Of a DNA stretch of 7,101 nt, positions 1 to 6,327 are shown one piece after another. The notes under the pieces were generated by a model that was given only the letters and a program-made list of their open reading frames with translations, searched no databases and was not told the origin of the DNA. Positions within the stretch are counted from its first letter, which is position 1. Each line of letters opens with the position of its first letter. Source of the stretch: Rhodobiaceae bacterium UBA6963 (lineage in GTDB: Bacteria; Pseudomonadota; Alphaproteobacteria; RS24); NCBI GenBank assembly GCA_002450335.1, contig DJZB01000013.1:1-7101 (forward strand), written 5' to 3'. Position numbers and translations under genes: made by a program.

Positions 1-1400
1 AGCGACAGAATTAGCGGGCTGGTCATCACATTATGGCGCAAAATATTTCTGAAATGCTGCGTTTCCGGCACAAGCCCAATCTCTGCAATATGTGGCTGAC
101 TGGTTTGATAAAGATAAAGCGCAATTGAAGCGGTGACGCCAAAACTTACCCCAATCTCTACCCCCATAAAAAGCGTGACAATAATTGTGCCGAAAATGGC
201 GAAGAAATCTGATTTAGAATAACGCCAACTATTTTTGAGAACAGATAGATCAATCAAAGATAACACCGCGATAATTATGGTTGCTGCCAGAACCGCCTTT
301 GGCAAGAAATACAAATAAGGTGTGAAGACCAGCGTCGCGACACCAATGCCAATTGCCGTGAAACCACCTGCAGCCGGCGTTGCAGCTCCGGCATCAAAAT
401 TTACTACTGACCGCGCAAACCCACCTGTAACAGGATATCCTCCAGAAACCGATGCGGCGATATTTGCTGCGCCTAACCCGATTAATTCCTGATTACTGTC
501 AATGCGCTCATTTTTACGCGCAGCAAGTGTCTGCCCGACAGAAACAGACTCTACAAAACCGATAATGCTAATAAAAAGTGCCGGCAACCAAAGCACTTCA
601 ACCATATCTAACGATAAGGCCGGTAGCGTGAAAGATGGCAAGCCTTGAGGAATTGCCCCCACAATCGCAACGCTGTTCCCCAAAGAAAAATACTGTACAG
701 CCGAGATAGACACAAAAACAGCCAATAAAGGTCCGGCTCGGCTGATATTACCAGCAAGCCCGGAAGACACCCCACAAGCCTCAAGTAAAGACTTCATGCC
801 AAGTCGCACCCAGATGAGAAATACCAGCGATGCGCCGCCAATGATTAGTGCCGCGCTGTTAATGTCATTTAGCCCACCGGACAGCGATATTAAAAGAGCG
901 GGAAGTGTCTGACCGGAGGTGGCAATCCCTAAAATATGGCCAAACTGGCTGGTTGCAATTAATAATCCGGCTGCAATAATAAAGCCTGATATCACCGGAT
1001 GACTAAGAAAATTCGCAAGAAAGCCTAATCGAAAAATGCCGAGAAGAAGAAGCATAATGCCGGATAGTAGGGCAAGCATCACCGCTGCCGACAGATAATC
1101 AATGTCACCGTTGACTGTGAGCTTACCAATCGCAGAGGCCGTCATAAGTGATATGACGGCGACAGGGCCAACAGCCAGCGTATTGCTTGTGCCGAATATC
1201 ATATAAGCGACAAGCGGCATCATGGAGGCATAGAGACCTATTTCAGGGGGCAGACCTGCCAGCAAAGCATACGCCAGAGATTGCGGTATCAGCATGATAG
1301 TCACAATCACGGCAGCCGAGATGTCCTGATATAAATGCGGCAAACGATAGGTTCTGCCCCAACTTAATATTGGCATGATGTTACGCAAATCTATGGCCAC
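1..1400 (-). CDS. SulP family inorganic anion transporter, C-terminus cut by the window edge
   Basis: This is an inner-membrane carrier of the SulP/SLC26 family, which moves sulfate and related anions such as bicarbonate. The minus-strand frame is open for 466 codons and runs off the left edge. Around residues 36-59 it carries the SulP signature (MLIPQSLAYALLAGLPPE, then IGLYAS). About ten hydrophobic segments follow, separated by short loops, including LSHPVISGFIIAAGLL and SGGYPVTGGFARS. The last visible residues, HFRNILRHNVMTSPLILS, match the linker into the cytoplasmic STAS domain, so most of that domain is outside the window. I chose GTG at 1400, 19 bp after the dioxygenase stop, because GAAG lies six bases upstream and relatives usually have a few residues before the LPIL-like motif; ATG at 1376 is the alternative but has no Shine-Dalgarno. 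The position right behind the dioxygenase suggests transport of sulfite or sulfate. Substrate and direction are inference; the family is clear. Confidence 0.93.
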   Translation of the reverse strand, partial: MAIDLRNIMPILSWGRTYRLPHLYQDISAAVIVTIMLIPQSLAYALLAGLPPEIGLYASMMPLVAYMIFGTSNTLAVGPVAVISLMTASAIGKLTVNGDIDYLSAAVMLALLSGIMLLLLGIFRLGFLANFLSHPVISGFIIAAGLLIATSQFGHILGIATSGQTLPALLISLSGGLNDINSAALIIGGASLVFLIWVRLGMKSLLEACGVSSGLAGNISRAGPLLAVFVSISAVQYFSLGNSVAIVGAIPQGLPSFTLPALSLDMVEVLWLPALFISIIGFVESVSVGQTLAARKNERIDSNQELIGLGAANIAASVSGGYPVTGGFARSVVNFDAGAATPAAGGFTAIGIGVATLVFTPYLYFLPKAVLAATIIIAVLSLIDLSVLKNSWRYSKSDFFAIFGTIIVTLFMGVEIGVSFGVTASIALYLYQTSQPHIAEIGLVPETQHFRNILRHNVMTSPLILS

Positions 1401-1419
1401 CCTTCGCTTCGAAACTTTA

Positions 1420-2313
1420 TTAATTTTTGATGCCTGAAACAGGTACTTTCAAATAAATGCTGCCATTCTTTTCAGCTTCAGGAAAATGACCCGCGCGCAT
1501 ATTTACCTGTATGGATGGCATTATCAGTTTGGGCATATCTAGCGCAGCATCCCGCTCTTGCCGCATGGCGACAAATTCGTCTTCGCTAATACCATCGCGG
1601 ACATGAATATTCATTCGTCGTTGTTCTTGTACTGTTGTTTGCCACATAAAATCGCGACCATTGGGACCATAATCATGACACATAAATAATCGCATCTCAT
1701 CAGGTAGTGAGAGAATGCGGTGTATGGATTGATAAAGCGCACGTGCATCCCCGCCAGGGAAATCTGCGCGCGCCGTGCCGCCATCAGGCATAAATAAAGT
1801 ATCACCAACAAACGCCGCATCACCAATAAGGTGCGTCATGCATGCCGGTGTGTGACCGGGCGTATCAATGGCTGTGACTTCTAATGACCCAATTTTATAG
1901 GTGTCACCCTCTTTGAATAAATAATCAAACTGACTCCCATCACGCTCAAAATCTGTACCCTCGTTAAAAATTTTTCCAAATACTGACTGAACAGTTTTAA
2001 TGCCAGCACCAATACCCAGCTTGCCGCCAAGTTGGGATTGAATATAGGGAGCGGCGGATAAGTGATCTGCATGAACATGAGTTTCAATCAGCCAGTCAAG
2101 TTGCCACTCTTTTTCGTTTATAAAGCTAACTAGATGATCTGCATGCGCGTAGGAAATTTGCCCGGCGGCGTAATCAATATCCATCACACTGTCGATAATG
2201 GCACAATGCTGGCTTTCAGAGTCGCGCACAATGTAACTGATTGTGTTGGTTGCCATATCAAAAAAGGCGTGTATCTCAGGAGATGAGGTCATATCAAAAT
2301 TGGCACTTTTCAT
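1420..2313 (-). CDS. Persulfide dioxygenase-like MBL-fold protein (ETHE1/Blh family)
   Basis: Enzymes of this family are cytoplasmic non-haem iron dioxygenases that oxidise glutathione persulfide to sulfite and glutathione (EC 1.13.11.18). The 297-residue protein has the MBL motif HVHADH at 79-84, TPGHT with H154, GDT with D171, and MCHDYG with H213. H79, H154 and D171 fit the 2-His-1-carboxylate iron site of ETHE1; H81, D83, H84 and H213 are the remaining conserved MBL positions. TARADFPGGDA (180-190) corresponds to the ETHE1 segment that contacts glutathione; from memory, close relatives often have Cys where A183 stands. The C-terminal PSIQVNMRAG (266-275) is typical of the stand-alone proteins found with YeeE and SulP genes. 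Unlike the Agrobacterium/Xylella Blh proteins it has no N-terminal DUF442 rhodanese-like domain. The ATG at 2313 has only a weak, close AGGG; codon 8 is an alternative start. SulP follows after 19 bp. The family is certain; the exact substrate is inferred. Confidence 0.92.
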   Translation of the reverse strand: MKSANFDMTSSPEIHAFFDMATNTISYIVRDSESQHCAIIDSVMDIDYAAGQISYAHADHLVSFINEKEWQLDWLIETHVHADHLSAAPYIQSQLGGKLGIGAGIKTVQSVFGKIFNEGTDFERDGSQFDYLFKEGDTYKIGSLEVTAIDTPGHTPACMTHLIGDAAFVGDTLFMPDGGTARADFPGGDARALYQSIHRILSLPDEMRLFMCHDYGPNGRDFMWQTTVQEQRRMNIHVRDGISEDEFVAMRQERDAALDMPKLIMPSIQVNMRAGHFPEAEKNGSIYLKVPVSGIKN

Positions 2314-2386
2314 TTACCCTATTATACAGTTTTTTTATGTAATTTATACTTGTCATGCAAGATAAAAGAGCAAGACAAAATCAAAC
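2314..2386 (-). promoter_or_regulatory. Possible promoter before the dioxygenase gene, perhaps leaderless
   Basis: The 73-bp gap between the second permease gene and the dioxygenase is very AT-rich. On the minus strand it holds a perfect -10 hexamer TATAAT (2321-2326). Exactly seven bases (AGGGTAA) separate it from the ATG at 2313, so a transcript starting at the usual distance would begin at or beside the start codon. No good -35 exists at 17 bp (GTATAA). Just upstream are a run of seven A and an imperfect palindrome TATAAATTACATA (2336-2348). Family knowledge: the repressor BigR binds an AT-rich site overlapping the -10 of persulfide dioxygenase operons in Agrobacterium and Xylella. Whether this region is such an operator is speculation. 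Confidence 0.33.
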
Positions 2387-2800
2387 TTAAATCTTTGAGG
2401 AAATAAATCTGGCAGAATATAAGCCTACCAGCATAGGGATGAAAAACATCAATGCATCACCTGACAAGTAAGCCAGACTGGCGATGGCAGGTCCCGGACA
2501 TAAGCCTCCCATGGCCCAACCTATGCCAAATAAAGCCGCACCAACCAATAAACGGCGATCAACGGCCTTGGATTTGGGTAATGAAAAAGCGTCGGTAAAA
2601 AATGGCTTTGTGCGTTTTTTGAGGACCAACATGGCAAGTATATTGACTATCAGTCCGCCGCCCATAACCAACGCCAAGGAAGGATCCCATGCGCCGGCAA
2701 GATCAAGAAAAGCCGAAACCTTCACAGGGTTCAACATGCCTGAAATGGATAATCCCAGCCCAAAAATTACACCACTTACCAGACCCACAACAAGCTGCAT
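2387..2800 (-). CDS. YeeE/YedE-type permease, second half (DUF6691-like)
   Basis: This is a small integral membrane protein of about 137 residues with four hydrophobic segments, the C-terminal-half partner in a split YeeE/YedE sulfur permease. It shows the repeat pattern GLVSGVIFGLGLSISGMLNP near the N-terminus and GWAMGGLCPGPAIASLAYLS around residues 94-113. Its only cysteine is in GGLCPGP. Single-chain relatives such as the thiosulfate transporter TsuA use conserved cysteines in the pore to pass thiosulfate, so this Cys is a likely functional residue. The frame could start at GTG 2803 (4-bp GTGA overlap with the upstream stop) or at the adjacent ATG 2800 (TGATG overlap); neither has a clear Shine-Dalgarno, which fits translational coupling to the first half. 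The two genes together equal one full-length YeeE protein. The family is confident; the substrate (thiosulfate, sulfide or polysulfide) is inferred. Confidence 0.9.
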   Translation of the reverse strand: MQLVVGLVSGVIFGLGLSISGMLNPVKVSAFLDLAGAWDPSLALVMGGGLIVNILAMLVLKKRTKPFFTDAFSLPKSKAVDRRLLVGAALFGIGWAMGGLCPGPAIASLAYLSGDALMFFIPMLVGLYSARFISSKI

Positions 2801-3249
2801 CACAGTCCAATCAAATGATTAATAACAAAAGCCGTAAGGAAGCCTGTCGCCATGAAGGTAATGACAGCGGCGAGAGACCGCTTACTAAACCGCGCCAAAC
2901 CGCAAATGCCATGACCAGATGTGCAACCAGAGCCTAAACCTGTCCCAAGACCAACTATTAGACCGGCTATCACCAACCTGCCATCTTGTGCGATATACTC
3001 ACTTTGCGGCAAGGCACCCGTCATCAACATATAAACGGCAGGGCCAATTATAACCCCCACAAGAAATGCAACGCGCCAAGATAAGCCCTCACGTGCCGCG
3101 GGATGAATAACCCCTTCCAGCGCAGACGCCGTAATACCACTGGCGCCAAGTACACGACCGTTAAAGGCATATAAAATAGCTGCTGCCAGACCAATCAACC
3201 CACCACCAACTAAAGCCGTTAGGGGGGTAAAATTATCAATATCAATCAT
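2800..3249 (-). CDS. YeeE/YedE family permease, first half
   Basis: This 149-residue integral membrane protein with four predicted transmembrane segments is the first half of a split YeeE/YedE transporter. The diagnostic loop is GLGSGCTSGHGICGLARFS (104-122), with C109 and C116; GASGITASALEG (35-46) is the other conserved family stretch. In single-chain relatives (TsuA type) this cysteine-containing loop lies in the thiosulfate path. The ATG at 3249 has AGGTGAG ten bases upstream (3260-3266) and a closer GAGG. Its TGA stop overlaps the start of the second half, so the two are almost certainly co-translated and form one transporter. The amidase gene ends 24 bp upstream with no terminator between, so the permease may be read from the amidase transcript. 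Its place before a persulfide dioxygenase suggests uptake of a reduced sulfur compound. That role is inference; the family is clear. Confidence 0.92.
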   Translation of the reverse strand: MIDIDNFTPLTALVGGGLIGLAAAILYAFNGRVLGASGITASALEGVIHPAAREGLSWRVAFLVGVIIGPAVYMLMTGALPQSEYIAQDGRLVIAGLIVGLGTGLGSGCTSGHGICGLARFSKRSLAAVITFMATGFLTAFVINHLIGL

Positions 3250-3273
3250 CCCTCATGCCCTCACCTGATAAGC

Positions 3274-4782
3274 CTAAGCCGACATAGGCGGCTTGTCCCC
3301 TATCCAAGGCACATCACTTTCCAATTGGTAGGCAATATCAAGAAGCATAGCTTCTTGACCGGTATTGGCGGCGATTTGAACTCCGACAGGAATTCCAGAC
3401 CTGCTAAACCCGCCCGGCACTGACATAGCGGGTCGCCCGAGCGCGTTATTAATCGGCGTATAAGCAGTGAAGCCGGCCAGTCGATCAAACAGCATTTGCA
3501 TGATTTCATCCTCTTGAGTCCCTTTTGCGAGACCTTCCTCTAAACCTTCAGTAAAATATCCGAGGGGAGGCGAAGGTATAGGCGACATGGGTGAAATCCA
3601 ACCATCATAAGAACGATAAAATGTCTCCATTTGGTTTTCCAAATCACCAAGAATTTCCTTAATGCGCGCATCTTCTATTATTGGCTTATCAACATAAAAC
3701 TCTATCATTTTTAATGTCGCAAACTCCAACAGACCACTTTGGGCAGCAGGCACGCCTGTTACCCGTTCAGCAAGATCAAGAAGTCTGGCTGCGCCTTGCC
3801 CCCATAGACCTGCAAAAAGGTCTTGAAATAACGGGCTGTCATGTGGGGTGCTGTTCACCACCTCAACTTCATGCCCCAGACCCTCCAAACGCCGCGCCAC
3901 TTTTTGCACTGTCCGCCTGGTATCATAATCAGGTGAGATATTGCCTGCATTCATGGAGAGCGCAAATTTTCTTTTCTTATTGGTCGGGCCTTCAACATAA
4001 CCAACAGGCGGCAATGTCGCCCCCGGCCCATTTTCAGTAAGCGCAAGCATAAAGGCACTATCGCGCACTGTCCGACTTATTGCGTGTTTAACTGACAAAC
4101 TAACCGGTTGGTCTGCATAACCCTGATCGCCAAACCGACCTCGGGAGGGTTTTAAACCAAATAGATGGCAAGCAGCTGCCGGAAATCTTATTGACCCGCC
4201 ACCATCACTTGCTTGTGAGGCAGCAATCATTCGTGAAGCCACCGCAGCCGCAGCACCACCTGAAGATCCACCACATGAATAATCAAGATTCCATGGGTTA
4301 CGTGTCGCGCCATTTGCAACAGGTTCAGTGGTCGGCATCAAGCCAAATTCCGGTGTGTTGGTTTTCCCAAGGATAATAACGCCTGAAGACAAAATATTAT
4401 CTGTATAGGGAGATTGGCGTGATGAAGTATGACTGGTAAAAAGACGGGAACCACGCGTGGTTCGTACACCGGCAAGCGAGTTTAAGTCCTTAAGCATATA
4501 AGGCACACCTGCAAGCGGACCTGTCGGGTTCTTGGCCATTTGCCGAACACCATAATCATAGGTTTTGGTAACCAATGCATTAATATGAGGATTTAGCGCA
4601 TCAATTCTATCCATTGCCGCTTTACTGATATCAAACATTGAAACACGGCCTGATGAAACCTCGGCAGCAGTCTCTATCATATCAAGGTTGGCAAGATCCT
4701 TCTGGGAAGCGGCTCGTGCTGTCGGGATTGATAGGTAAAAACTACCTGCGGCTAAGGCTTTAAAAAAATTTCTTCTTTCCAA
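3274..4782 (-). CDS. Tat-exported amidase-signature hydrolase
   Basis: This 502-residue amidase-signature (AS) enzyme hydrolyses C-N amide bonds through a Ser-cisSer-Lys triad. K98 (in MLKDL) is the catalytic Lys, S173 in CGGSSGG the cis-Ser, and S197 in SDGGGSIRFPAA the nucleophile; the 24-residue and 75-residue spacings match FAAH. The stretch TNTPEFGLMPTTEPVANG (141-158) and the rest of the core resemble the 6-aminohexanoate-cyclic-dimer hydrolase (NylA) group more than GatA. The N-terminus is a twin-arginine signal (RRNFFKAL, hydrophobic stretch, cleavage likely after TARA at residue 24), so it should be folded and exported to the periplasm, unlike GatA. The start is TTG at 4782, supported by AGGAG at a 6-base spacing. 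It ends 24 bp before the permease genes. The physiological substrate cannot be read from the sequence; cyclic or linear amides and peptide derivatives are possible. Family and triad are certain. Confidence 0.93.
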   Translation of the reverse strand: MERRNFFKALAAGSFYLSIPTARAASQKDLANLDMIETAAEVSSGRVSMFDISKAAMDRIDALNPHINALVTKTYDYGVRQMAKNPTGPLAGVPYMLKDLNSLAGVRTTRGSRLFTSHTSSRQSPYTDNILSSGVIILGKTNTPEFGLMPTTEPVANGATRNPWNLDYSCGGSSGGAAAAVASRMIAASQASDGGGSIRFPAAACHLFGLKPSRGRFGDQGYADQPVSLSVKHAISRTVRDSAFMLALTENGPGATLPPVGYVEGPTNKKRKFALSMNAGNISPDYDTRRTVQKVARRLEGLGHEVEVVNSTPHDSPLFQDLFAGLWGQGAARLLDLAERVTGVPAAQSGLLEFATLKMIEFYVDKPIIEDARIKEILGDLENQMETFYRSYDGWISPMSPIPSPPLGYFTEGLEEGLAKGTQEDEIMQMLFDRLAGFTAYTPINNALGRPAMSVPGGFSRSGIPVGVQIAANTGQEAMLLDIAYQLESDVPWIGDKPPMSA

Positions 4783-4788
4783 AACGAA

Positions 4789-4793
4789 CTCCT
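4789..4793 (-). promoter_or_regulatory. Shine-Dalgarno that fixes the TTG start of the amidase
   Basis: AGGAG on the minus strand lies six bases before the TTG at 4782. It decides the start: the next residues form a complete twin-arginine signal, which would be lost with any downstream ATG. Confidence 0.8.
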
Positions 4794-4831
4794 GTCGAGC
4801 TGGCTGATTAATTATTATGAAAAATTGCTGT

Positions 4832-4868
4832 AAAAAACGTACACGACAAATTGCGTTTAAGTTTTTTT
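4832..4868 (-). terminator. Weak AT-rich inverted repeat after the dipeptidase gene, possible bidirectional terminator
   Basis: In the 114-bp gap between the dipeptidase and the amidase, AAAAAAC at 4832-4838 pairs with GTTTTTT at 4861-4867, enclosing a 3-bp ACG/CGT inner stem (4843-4845 with 4854-4856). On the minus strand the structure ends in six T, as a terminator would. The stem is almost entirely A-T, so it would be weak. The rest of the gap is AT-rich; I see no convincing promoter for the amidase in it. Confidence 0.3.
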
Positions 4869-4896
4869 ATTTTTCTATCTATTCCACAACAAAACC

Positions 4897-6174
4897 TTAA
4901 GGCAAGTTACGCGCATCTTCAACAAGTCGCAGAACACGCAATAAGTTTTTGCTCCACATCGCACCGATATCCTGATCGGACAAACCTGCCTCACGCATGG
5001 CTGAGGTAATTTTGGGCAACCCCGAAATATCCTGTAATCCATGAACACCCCCGCCGCCATCCCAGTCCAGACCGATGCCAATATGAGCAGCACCCATCAG
5101 GGCATGCGCATGATAAATGTGCGCCATCACATCATCAAAGCCGGCAAAATCCGGGGGGTATTTTTTATCAATATCACGCCGTGCTTCCAAGAATGCTTTC
5201 GTGTCAGCCTCGCTCTTAAGCGGGCTTTCATGCAACTGCTTAAAAAGCGCAGATAAAGCAGACCCTCTTGCCGGATCCGTATCTAGATCTTTGAGATAAG
5301 CAGAGAGCGAATTGATATGCATGACACCCCCTGACGCGGCAAGGTCCAGCAATAATGCATCACCAACATTGCGCGGGTGCTCATATAAATGCCCTGCCCC
5401 CGAATGGGAGAGAATGACGGGCGTTGTCGACAAATCAATGGCTTGCGCCAGAGCCACATCATGCGCGTGGGACATATCAACAATCATACCCAGCGCATTG
5501 GCACGGCGTATAAGTTCCTTCCCCAAGGGTGACAAGCCGTTCCATTTAGGTCCGTCCGGATCAGTAGAGCTGTCGGCAAACTGATTATTCGTCATATGTA
5601 CAAGCCCGATCATGCGCACACCTGCATCATAAAACCCATCAAGCCGCGTTATATCCATGCCGAGTGGATAGGCATTTTCAATGCTCTTATAAACAACATG
5701 CTTACCCTGCGCGACAATGGCAACGGCATCATCTGCTGTCGTCGCGGGCATAAAATCATCAGCATGGTCAGTTATCATTTTATCTATGACACTGTTGCGG
5801 TGCCAAGCGTGCGACAGCGCATCTTCATATCCCTGCGGAGTCAAATTTCCCTGCGGGGTATAAATCACCCAAAAGCCTCCATCCAGACCACCCTCGCGCA
5901 TACGCGGCAAGTCTATTTGGGCATAATCATGCATGGGGTCATGACGCGAGGAAATATCAAAACCGGGGCGGTCTAATACAAGTGGGGTGTCCAGATGCGC
6001 ATCCAGCACCAGAAAATCCTCATGTAATATGTGAGGTGATGCCTCTTGTTTGTTTTCTTGTGAACAGGCCTGCAAAACAAGAAGGACAGTCAGGGCTGAT
6101 AAAAAAACCCTTAACTGCAAAATCGAGCAACAATCCTGCCCTCTCTCAAACATACGCAACGCTGACTTAAACAT
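4897..6174 (-). CDS. Membrane dipeptidase (peptidase family M19), predicted lipoprotein
   Basis: This zinc dipeptidase of the renal dipeptidase family (M19, EC 3.4.13.19) cleaves dipeptides, and in some members D-amino-acid-containing dipeptides or related amides. It is a 425-residue protein. Metal ligands are recognisable: H60 and D62 in DAHLD, the bridging E166 in KSIEN, H236 in VDMSHAHD and H257 in ILSHSGAGH. D370 in GIGLDWDGGGG is the catalytic Asp equivalent, and H193 in GLVHMTNN matches the substrate-contacting His. The N-terminus has a hydrophobic stretch (residues 23-34) ending in LQAC, a slightly atypical lipobox with Cys at 37, so it is probably a lipid-anchored envelope protein. 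The start is uncertain: ATG 6174 gives a 36-residue signal with a poor ribosome site, and ATG at codon 8 is an alternative. The next gene on the strand is the exported amidase. Family and active site are certain; substrate and anchoring are inferred. Confidence 0.92.
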   Translation of the reverse strand: MFKSALRMFERGQDCCSILQLRVFLSALTVLLVLQACSQENKQEASPHILHEDFLVLDAHLDTPLVLDRPGFDISSRHDPMHDYAQIDLPRMREGGLDGGFWVIYTPQGNLTPQGYEDALSHAWHRNSVIDKMITDHADDFMPATTADDAVAIVAQGKHVVYKSIENAYPLGMDITRLDGFYDAGVRMIGLVHMTNNQFADSSTDPDGPKWNGLSPLGKELIRRANALGMIVDMSHAHDVALAQAIDLSTTPVILSHSGAGHLYEHPRNVGDALLLDLAASGGVMHINSLSAYLKDLDTDPARGSALSALFKQLHESPLKSEADTKAFLEARRDIDKKYPPDFAGFDDVMAHIYHAHALMGAAHIGIGLDWDGGGGVHGLQDISGLPKITSAMREAGLSDQDIGAMWSKNLLRVLRLVEDARNLP

Positions 6175-6222
6175 CTTTCAATTCTGAGCTTGAAATTGTG
6201 ACCTGACAAGTCCCGTAGTTGA

Positions 6223-6252
6223 ATTTTAACGTTTTCAAAGGAAAACAGTGAA
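6223..6252 (-). promoter_or_regulatory. Candidate promoter for the dipeptidase gene
   Basis: In the 153-bp divergent gap (6175-6327), the minus strand has TTCACT (6247-6252), an 18-bp spacer and TAAAAT (6223-6228), about 49 bases from the ATG. The match to sigma-70 is moderate (4/6 and 5/6). I found no convincing plus-strand promoter for the transaldolase in the same gap, although one must be nearby. Confidence 0.25.
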
Positions 6253-6327
6253 ATATGCGGCAAAAGAAACTAAACTGAGTTAGTGTCAAAATGCTAAAGA
6301 CATGCAGGCAATAAAGAGGAGATAAAA

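Noticed and set aside
1374..1376. ATG as the SulP start
   Set aside because: It lacks a Shine-Dalgarno and would begin exactly at the conserved LPIL-like motif; the GTG at 1400 is better placed, though the ATG cannot be excluded.
2484..2822. A 112-codon plus-strand frame over the second permease half
   Set aside because: It is the antisense of a clear four-segment membrane protein, with no ribosome site or domain of its own.
3681..4040. A 119-codon plus-strand open frame inside the amidase
   Set aside because: It is antisense to a well-supported amidase; its product is rich in Gln, His and Pro with no recognisable domain, typical of a shadow frame.
5596..5976. A 126-codon plus-strand open frame inside the dipeptidase gene
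   Set aside because: It lies antisense to a region holding conserved M19 residues (E166, H193) and its product shows no family features, so it is a shadow of the real gene.
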